Assembly: GCA_028023455.1 (NCBI GenBank) | Contig: JAQFVV010000287.1 | Location: forward strand, 122,001-186,000 | Length of the DNA: 64,000 bases | Direction: 5' to 3' | Source: Epiperipatus broadwayi | Lineage: Eukaryota > Onychophora > Udeonychophora > Euonychophora > Peripatidae | Made by a program: the position numbers and the translations under genes | Shown here: one piece after another, positions 56,120-64,000 of the stretch | How the letters are laid out: the number at the start of each line of letters is the position of its first letter | Position numbering within the stretch: the stretch's first letter is position 1 | The notes under the pieces: generated by a model | Databases searched by the model: none | The model's input: the letters and a program-made list of their open reading frames with translations, nothing else | What the model was told of the DNA's origin: nothing

Positions 56120-56648
56120 CTAAATAATATTAAAATATTAGTTAAATATTTTGCTATTTATTAAAAAAAAATTTTTTTTAATATAAGTTTTAGTAAAAAA
56201 AATGTGTCAATAAATAACAAATATAAATAATAAAATAAAAATCTAAGTTATTTTATATTCTGTTTCACTAAAATATTTTAATTATAAAAAAAATAATTAA
56301 AAATATTACGTTTGTATCAGACATCATGAAATTTATCTAACCTCTGATTCAGGAACAATTTTTTATTAGGTCACTTTCAAATGAAGGTTGGTAATATAAA
56401 ATTATAAAAAGAATTATTCAATATGAAATAAACTGTAGGACTTTCTGAACTTTATAAAGAAAAAAAAATGGTATAAAATGTTAAAGTATACTTTTATTAT
56501 AAATGTTGGAAATACAAATATGATGATATTCATTCTAACATCAATTTACAATATAATGAAATTTGATAGCAGATTAGAAAATGTAGAACAATTACCTGTT
56601 AAACTTAATAAAAGATAACAAATATAATAAATTTGTTTAAAATCCAAC
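56120..56648. other. Intron next to exon acceptor
   Basis: AT-rich; nothing recognised. Confidence 0.5.
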
Positions 56649-56661
56649 AAGTTCTTTTTCT

Positions 56662-56836
56662 CAGAAGCAAATTCTCCATACAGTAACACCACTTACTGCA
56701 AATCCGAGTAATCAATGGATGCGGAATGATGATTACTCTGCCATGCAATGAGTAGTGCTACTGTATGGAAAATTTTCTTTTGTGTAAACAGCTTGAGTAA
56801 GCATAGAGAATGGTGATCATGTGATGTTTAGTGGTT
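56662..56836. mobile_element. Collapsed copy of the foldback family (about 175 bp)
   Basis: aattctccatacagtaacac and tagtgctactgtatggaaaat are the inverted arms; the centre near 56725 lacks the ribozyme. Flanked by an imperfect duplication (aagttctttttct and aagtttttttct). Ends with the family's ggtgatcatgtgatg block. Confidence 0.6.
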
Positions 56837-57238
56837 TAAGTTTTTTTCTAATAAAAAATAAAGAATTTTCATATACTTATATAGAATACTTTTGGAGTAA
56901 ACATTTTAAATTGTGGCATTTGATTTTAACATTGTAACCAAAAAAATGATTGAAAACTGAAAATTCAAAGGCTAAATTTGATAAATCAAATATAAATGTA
57001 AGGAGAGAAATATATGTACAATTTGCAAAAAAAAGAAAAGACTATATATTATTAGTTTTTAGAAGAAATTGAAAAAAGAAACTGACATAAAAGTATCCAA
57101 ATGAAAGCATTCGTATCAGAAATTGGTCAACAATTAGTGAAATACAGAATATGTCTTAAACAAAGTTATTAGAAATATCAGAGTATTTTAACTTTCAGAA
57201 ATATTTCAGTAAATTTGCAATAGAATATTAAAACAGGC

Positions 57239-57599
57239 AAAACTTTTCATACAGTAGTGCCACTCAGTGCAAGCCAGAGTAATCAATGGATGACAGAAGC
57301 ATCCCTATCTAGTGCCTACTCATCCAATATGCCCAGACTAATTTCTGGCTTGTGGCCTTTGTCAGTGAGGAGCCTTGAATCTGAGAAGATGGATCCAAGG
57401 CTCCTCACTGATGAAGGCCACAAGCCAGAAACTAGTCAGGGGATATTGGATGAGTAGGCACTAGATAGGGATATTATGCACAAGCCTTCTGGTATCCATT
57501 GATTACTCTGGCTTACACTGAGTGGCACTACTATATGGAGAGTTTTGCGTGTTTTAATAACAGTTATGAGAAAGCATAAGAAATTGTGGTGATCACGTG
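57239..57599. mobile_element. Foldback family copy with ribozyme motifs in both arms
   Basis: Left arm 57239-57390, right arm 57391-57599, inverted. Flanked by a 9-bp duplication, atagaatat (57230-57238, 57600-57608). The palindrome centre (gagaagatggatcc) is directly at the 5' edge of the right-arm hammerhead. The left-arm ribozyme (minus, about 57308-57376) is spoiled: CUGACAA instead of CUGANGA. Confidence 0.72.
57393..57451 (+). ncRNA. Hammerhead ribozyme motif (451-bp family), right arm
   Basis: Plus: AUCCAA, GGC, UCCUCA, CUGAUGA (57408-57414), GGC/GCC stem II with A.A base, GAAA, CUAGUC, then AGGGGA, UA, UUGGAU. Outer stem I is complete (6 bp); the inner half has one A.A mismatch next to the cleavage site. 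Antisense to CFAP65. Confidence 0.6.
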
Positions 57600-57608
57600 A
57601 TAGAATAT

Positions 57609-60600
57609 GTAATATTTCAGTTATTGTTGCTATAGATGTTATTGCTATTTTACAATTATATTTTCTTGTGTCATCAACTCTTTTTCATTATTGTTTTATA
57701 GAATTCTATATATTGTTTTTCTTTAAAGATGACTTATTTTTGGACAATATCAATAAGAATATAACAATTACTTAACTAAAAACTTTTAGCAGAAACAAAA
57801 CGAAATAACACATTTACAAGTAAATTTTTTATTGAAACAATATAATTCATGAAGAAAAGAATATAAAAAAATTAAATATGACCCATTTAAAAAAATTGAA
57901 TAAAAAGAATTCTGTCAAATGATATAAAAAAAAGAATTAACGATAGTATAAAAAAATATGATTGTATTTTCAATGGTAAGAAAATACATAGGAAAGAAAA
58001 ATTTTGAAGATATAAAATGTTATCAAAACATTGGTTGAAAAATTATCTTAAAAATTAAAAAATGAAAACGTGTTTAAACAAGAGATGTCAAAGAATATGG
58101 TGAAGTGTATAGAAAAATTCTATTAATAATTAAAAACTAATATAAAAATACAAAAAAATAAAGTATCTTACACAATAATAACATCAACTGAAACATATAT
58201 TCTTTTAATGAACAAAGGACTCATGTCATTAAATTTAAGAATAACAATGTTGGCAGCTGTGATAGATTCTGGACCTCAAGGTCCATAATCCGTATCTAGT
58301 TTTGTAACTTTCAATTCTCAAAATTTTTATAAACTTCCAAGCAATAAATAATTTGATTATTATTATTATGAATAAAAGAAAAGTATCATAAAATCATGAA
58401 TCATTACAAATATTTTGAAATAAGGTTTTCAAAATTATTTTTTATCCCAGCAAGCATGCATCTAGGGTCTCATAATGGCATGCAATTTTACTCTCATTAT
58501 TATAAAAAGACTGCTTTAGTCTTTGATTATAATCTTCACTTATAATTGTTCTGCATATTTATCAAAATGTTTTAGGAGTACACTTATCTAAATTTAAAAA
58601 CAATTGTCCAATTAATCATTAGATGTTGGTCTTTTTTTTTAAAAGAACAGTTTTAAACTAAGTTCATAACTAAAGAATAAAAAGCAAATTAAAATCATAG
58701 ATTTTTATTTTCTAAAATAAAATACATAAATGAAATGAACTTAATCAGTTCAGAAAAAAGAGTATTGCATATATAAAGTCATTATAAGAATTTTTTCCTT
58801 CTCCTATGATTTATGATGTAATTTATTGGTCATAGATATGCTAAAATATTGTATAAAATAATCTTCATGAGTAAATTTTACTAATAAATAAATATGGTTA
58901 TTTGTTTAGTAATTTCATCATCATAGATATATAATTTATTAGAGAGATGATTAAATATTCTGACTTGTAATCACTGTTTGATGTTCTTTTCTTGAAACTG
59001 TAATAGCTAATCAGTTGGTACATTAATCCTTTAAACAAACTTTTAGGTCATATCTAGATGTTTGTTTTAATCTAATGATCTAAAAGTACTTACTGAAAAC
59101 TTTCACACTTAAAATATCATAATATATCCCAACTTCATGACCTTATGTAATTTTGAAAGAATTTGGTTATTGTTTAATCTATAGACTGTTTCATATGCTT
59201 GTATTACATTTTAGCTGCACCATTACATGGTTCATATAAGACATATTAAGCTTTGAGTAATATTTCTGAAAAACATGATACTATACTAAAGCTTGACACA
59301 ATAAACTTCATATAGTTTAAAGTCGAAAATGTTTTAATCTGTTACTTTGTAATGTACTTGGCATTAAGTTTAGGTAGACATTCTTTCAGTTCAGTTTCGC
59401 TATGAATTCATCAAGATTAAATTAAATTTGTCTTCCATAGGATACAGGTTCTAATACTGAAGGTCAAGTATTATAGACTGATGTGAATGATAAGTGTGAC
59501 TATAATCAAAACAATGTGAGAAAAACATTTTAATATACTTATTCAAAACTGAACATCATAAATTATTGCAATCTAGGGCAGAGATGAACAATCTTTTCTT
59601 ACTGCAGACCCTATGGACTTCTATAAGATAGCTACTGACTGAATGTAAAAAAAAAATGTTTTTACTTACTTTCCAATACATGAGATACTCAAAGTATTGT
59701 GATCATACTGAAAAACAACTTGCTATTTTCAATGAATAATGCTTTTCAAAATATGTTTTGGGCCACTTTATAATATATCCAGTGTTGTATGCATATTATT
59801 CTCATAATAACTCTTGAACAAAACAAAATTTTTCAATATAATTTTGATATCACAATTTTTGTGGGCTAACTTAGACATCTATTGCTGGACAATAATATCT
59901 GTTCATGAGAATTTCTGGTTTAATGCAACTTAACTATCTGTCTATCAATATTACTAATGTAATATGTTAAAAAAATTATTTGACAAAAAAAAATGTTCAA
60001 ATTCAAAATTTAAGATATTTTTGTCTGAACCAATTTTCCTCATTGTTTTTGAAATATATTGAATAATCAGCAGAAATTATAATTTATAATAATTTTTTTA
60101 GGCAAGTATTTTATATATTTAAAAAAACTATATTTAACGAAAGTTATATAAATTATAATTCGAATAGGCTTTGTTGAAGCATTTTCTAATAAGAATGCTT
60201 TGTTTTTAAAATATAATAAAAGTTATTATAACAAATATTTTTGTGATAAATCATTTGAAGGGCATTTTATAAAAATGTTATTGAATAAATTTTTCAAAAT
60301 AGAATCTTTTTCCGAGGTAAAATTTCATAAAAATTTTACACTTGTGCATGGCTGCATGATGTACAAATTGTCATCATGGCTGATTGCTTAGATTTCTGCA
60401 ACGAAAACTGTAAAATTTGTTTTTAATGTATGGAAAACTCACAACATAATTGAAATATGAAAACAGTCCTAATTAAACTAGGGTAATTATATGTGCATTT
60501 GCAAAGCAATGCGTGGCATTTTAGTGATTGGAAGGTCATTCAATGCAAAGGAATTAATTTTTCAAATTGACTTGTGAGTTCTCATAATTGATTGCTTTTT

Positions 60601-61536
60601 TAATTAAGTCTTTTATACTTGCTATAAAATAATTTTTGAAATTGGTTTCTTTAGCCTTCTGATTTGCTGCTTCATTGCAAATAAGTTTAGATTATTCACC
60701 ACAATGATTTAATTCCATGGAGCTTTTTAGAAAAATTATGGATATTCATTGAGAATGATGATCTATCTTAGCATTCTTGGAGATAAATTTTCCAGATTTA
60801 ACATTACAAGATTAAATATATCCATTAACAGTCTATAATATCTGAAAATTTAAGTAGTTACTAAGATGATAGAGAATTTTTATGCATGAATCATGGTTAA
60901 CACTTCATTTTCTCTTAAACTTTATTTCTCAATTCTAGAGATATGAAAAATAAAAAAATGGACCATTCTATGTTTTCTATTAAATAATTACAGTTTTATA
61001 GGAGCTTAATTGAATTATAATGTAATATTACGTGATCTGGTGATAATGTTTTCTTAAACAATTTAAAATTTTCTTTTTGGTCGCTATTCGTATATATAAG
61101 ATGTATCTTCTTCAGTAATTGAAACAGTAAACTGTAATAGGCTTTATGAATTTTTCATAAAAAATGGCCATGTCTGAAAAAGATTGTATGGCCATGGTAC
61201 TTCCTTGCTAGCAATATTTTTTAGATGCAGATTGAAATCCAGTTATTAAAATTATGTGACAAAAATCTGTATTTTTTTTTCTAGATACACCCAACACTAA
61301 GCAATTTAGTTTCTGTATTGCCTAACTTGTTTTGCCCTAGTCAAAGTCTTTCTTCAAGCTACTGTGTCATTTGGGTTGAAATGAAATTGTCATCAAAATA
61401 TGATAGAATACTGAGTAGATATCTAAGATATTGGCTCATTACTTTTTGAAAGATGTTGACATTTATTAAATGATAAAAAATTATTATAATTTTAACTATG
61501 AACAGATTATTCAGAGGTTTATTTAAATCATAAAAG
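57609..61536. other. Intron, no gene seen
   Basis: 3.9 kb of AT-rich sequence. Broken frames on both strands gave no recognisable protein family. Possibly very old transposon debris. Confidence 0.5.
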
Positions 61537-61549
61537 TTTATTAAATCTA

Positions 61550-61630
61550 AAATAGGCAAAACTCTCCATACAGTAGTGCCACTCAGTGCAAGCCAGAGTA
61601 ATCAATGGATGTCAGAAGGCTTATGTGATG
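61550..61630. mobile_element. 81-bp minimal copy of the foldback family
   Basis: Flanked by an exact 13-bp duplication, tttattaaatcta, at 61537-61549 and 61631-61643. It contains only the family's two ends: aaataggcaaaactctcc at the left and cttatgtgatg at the right, joined through caagccagagtaatcaatgg. It shows where the family's termini lie. Confidence 0.75.
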
Positions 61631-61643
61631 TTTATTAAATCTA

Positions 61644-63471
61644 CTAACACAAACAATAAATTTCTAGCAAGTGTAGTTAAAATATATTTTGCATTGGAAA
61701 TAAAGTTCTTTAATCCAAATATTTAATTAATGACATGGTAATTTCCATAAAGGTGTTCAATATCATTAGTAAAGTGAACCCAGTGATAGAGGTAGTCGAT
61801 AAAAAGAAGTTATAAAGCATTTATTTGTTAGTCAATAGAGCTCTTCTTCTAGTCAGGACATAAAATATGAAAACAATGATCTTGATTAACACTTATAGCT
61901 AAATAAGGAAAATATATTGCTTGATCCACTTCATGATGAATATTCTTGATTTCTTGAAACATTATATTCTCAGAATCTTGGTAACAACTTTAAATTCTAT
62001 ATATGAAATGCTTTTTTTGCTAAATTTGAACAGGTGTCCCATAACCAATGAAATCTCTTTTCACGGTTTCCCGAAAAACAATAGAAAATATTACAAATAA
62101 CCTGGCAGTAGATCTATCTCAAATTTGAACTAAAATACTGAAAATTTTGATCTCAATATTGAATCAATCCAATTATTATTTTTCCATTTAACAATTCATC
62201 TATGGTATGGGTCTAAAAAAAATTTCTAAGCATTATTACATTGCATAATGACCATATGATTTTGATCTATTTGCAATTTAATGCTAGATAACTGATAAAT
62301 GTATGCTAAAAATATCTTTGGACTACTATTATATTTTGTTAGATGTAAGTTTACCAATCAACTTAATTTTTGGATTCTTTATTTCTCTTGCCAGTTTGTT
62401 TGGTTGATTCATGAAATTGAAAAGAAATTGGCTATAATGTCACACTATAGGTTAATTTTTAAATTTTAACAAAAACTAATATTATAAATTAAGTTATAAA
62501 CAATTTAAAGGCAATAAATTTCTTTTATAAATTCAAAAAATCTATATCAAAAAGTTGTGTATACTGATGTAAAGTAAATATTCCACTATATATATTTCAA
62601 TTATTCAAGTATACTTGTTAATAAGTTATTTTTATAGATGACTTGCTTAACTCATTATAAGATGATCCAGAAGTTAAACATTAAAATTCACATGTGGCAA
62701 CATTTATATTTCAGTTTTGAATTACAATTATATTATTGTTGCATTAGTTTTATATTACTATACAAAAAAAAAAAAAAAATACATAAAGTGTAACCTTCAC
62801 TGACCTCTTCCAAAAAGATATTCAATTCTTTAAGAATAGAACTTATTAATAACTTTTAAAATTGGAATATTTATTTTATTCTACCTACTAATTTATATTT
62901 GAAAGTTAACTATAATTTTATATATTTTACCAAATTTTGTTATGGGAGGATCGATAGAGGTCACTACTATCTAATTTAGAAAAGTAAACTAATATAGTAA
63001 CTTAATATTTGATTTTATATGACTACTCACAATTAAAAATTCTAAATAAAGCATCACACAATATTTTAATTTAAAAGCAAAATTTATTTATAATAAAATT
63101 ATAATATTATGATAATTTAAAGATACAAGCCTGAATTATAAATAGGTAATAGAAAGTATATCTAACAATCGCTACAATAAGTTAAATTTAAGTCTTTGGA
63201 TTTCCAGACTGCATATGAGTTTTAAAAAGTTCACTGTTTTCTTAAAAAAAAAAAAATAATAATGAATTAAAACACGTATTCTTATAATTTAAGAATTTTA
63301 ATTTAACAAAGAAACATCTGGTAATTGCAACTTAATAATTTTATTTAACGTTTCAATTTTTACTGATTTCACACATAAGTTTTTTATAATTCCAATAGTG
63401 TATTTATAAATATATAAAATTATTTATTTCATCTATATAAAAGTAAAGAATAATTCATAACAATGTTTTAC
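61644..63471. other. Intron, no gene seen
   Basis: AT-rich; A17 run near 62764. Nothing recognised. Confidence 0.5.
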
Positions 63472-63630
63472 CAATATCTGTCTTCCATGTATAATACGTA
63501 AAATGACAGGTAGCTGGTGCTTTCCACTATAGAGATGTTCATAACTAAATGTAACCATCTGAGTTTTGTTAGGCATAAGTAATCCCCTTTTTGGCTCAAT
63601 CCTGAATAAATTATTATCCATAATTAACAT
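63472..63630 (-). CDS. CFAP65: CFAP65 exon (first in window): ASH/MSP-like domain
   Basis: 159 nt, 53 codons, phase 0 at both ends. The acceptor reads tttatag before ATGTTAATT and the donor is gtaaaa after ATATTG. It encodes an ASH-type beta-sandwich piece with FRIEPKRGLLMPNK (the F-x-I-x-P-x-x-G turn) and YEHLYSGKHQLPV, ending in GRQIL. In CFAP65 this run leads directly into the L-N-F-x-G-V-T-V-E segment, which is what the next exon supplies. The opening ATG is an ordinary internal methionine because an intron acceptor precedes it. ASH domains also occur in HYDIN and other ciliary proteins, but the order of the following exons selects CFAP65. Confidence 0.88.
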
Positions 63631-64000
63631 CTATAAACATTCAATATATAACACACATAAATTTTATAAAATTTTTCTTTCAAAATATTATTTTTAAGTT
63701 TGAATATATATTTCACATTTGAGAAGCATGACTTATTATAGGGTTAATTTAGAGTGAAATTTGATATATAACAGAAATCTTAATGATTTTTAAAAAAAGA
63801 TAAAAATGATGAAGATTTGGAAATACAAGATAAGATAAGGTTAAAATTCTATAGATGCTAAAGATAGAAAATACAAAAAATATTAGCTACAGAAAAAAAT
63901 TAGAGAATTTTTATATTAGAGGAATTGTGTAGGATATGTACGAAGACATCAGGAGAACAAAAACAAAAAGAGATATTAATGATGATGATGTTGTTGAAGA
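63631..64000. other. Intron upstream of the first exon in the window
   Basis: AT-rich, with (gat)4 near 63979. No exon seen before the window edge. Confidence 0.5.

Larger units (their letters stand above)
2292..63630 (-). other. CFAP65: CFAP65 gene, internal segment with seven exons
   Basis: Gene span. Seven minus-strand exons with canonical GT donors and AG acceptors join into one open frame of 972 nt (324 codons). CFAP65 (CCDC108) is a large axonemal protein needed for sperm flagella and motile cilia and built from ASH/MSP-like beta-sandwich repeats. The joined product has family motifs in the expected order: the F-x-I-x-P-x-x-G ASH opening, G-x-T-V-E...RYIHF, VYELYNG, CLNPKG, LPGQ...FGN, and a charged MKQY...W segment. 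Introns are about 7.4, 5.9, 19.0, 5.6, 0.08 and 22.5 kb. The exons before 63630 and after 2292 lie outside the window. Assignment rests on remembered family motifs, not on a database search. Confidence 0.85.

Noticed and set aside
59400-61400. Possible hAT or Gypsy debris on minus
   Set aside because: Broken frames gave no motif that could be named.

Overview
The window is about 75% A+T eukaryotic DNA from an invertebrate-type animal genome. It has split coding exons with GT/AG junctions, very large introns, several retrotransposon classes, tRNA-derived SINE-like pieces and long microsatellites. The species cannot be fixed from the sequence. The host gene encodes a motile cilium/sperm flagellum protein, so the animal has motile cilia or flagellated sperm.

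One host gene covers almost the whole window on the minus strand. Seven consecutive internal exons (63630-63472, 56119-56009, 50147-50070, 31102-30989, 25402-25118, 25036-24920, 2399-2292) join without a frame break into 324 codons. They match the middle of CFAP65 (CCDC108), a protein with ASH/MSP-like beta-sandwich repeats. Every exon is a multiple of three and every intron is phase 0. The introns reach 22.5 kb, and nearly everything else here is mobile DNA inside them.

Layout. 1.1-2.0 kb: a foldback element with hammerhead-ribozyme motifs. 2.9-10.6 kb: a young LTR element with 2,616-bp LTRs and a single gag-like ORF. 11.7-12.0 kb: a collapsed foldback. 12.3-18.6 kb: a Merlin-like DNA transposon region broken by a 3.8-kb LINE with a 14-bp target-site duplication. 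18.8-19.2 kb: a mariner relic. 20.1-20.9 kb: a ribozyme-bearing dimer/foldback with a 13-bp target-site duplication. 21.8-24.7 kb: a nearly intact Penelope-like element (PLE) preceded by two tandem 410-bp pLTR-like units, each with a hammerhead. 29.2-30.4 kb: a PLE relic. 31.4 kb: a SINE. 34.4-35.5 kb: a non-autonomous TA-flanked DNA transposon. 40.9-42.4 kb: an RTE-like LINE relic. 42.8-45 kb: a Ty3/Gypsy relic. 46.7-49.5 kb: another LINE. 50.2-51.3 kb and 53.4-54.5 kb: palindromic PLE ends carrying tRNA-like sequences and hammerhead-like cores. 51.7-52.2 kb: microsatellites. 56.7-57.6 kb and 61.6 kb: more copies of the foldback family.

The most interesting content is a set of related hammerhead-ribozyme repeats of about 410, 427 and 451 bp. 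They occur head-to-tail and as palindromes, several flanked by 9-14 bp target-site duplications. They share a second conserved block about 140-165 nt upstream of the ribozyme. The PLE carries the same kind of ribozyme in its tandem 5' repeats and is the likely source of reverse transcriptase. The layout resembles animal retrozymes. The best-formed ribozyme (20265-20322) is in the sense orientation of the CFAP65 transcript.
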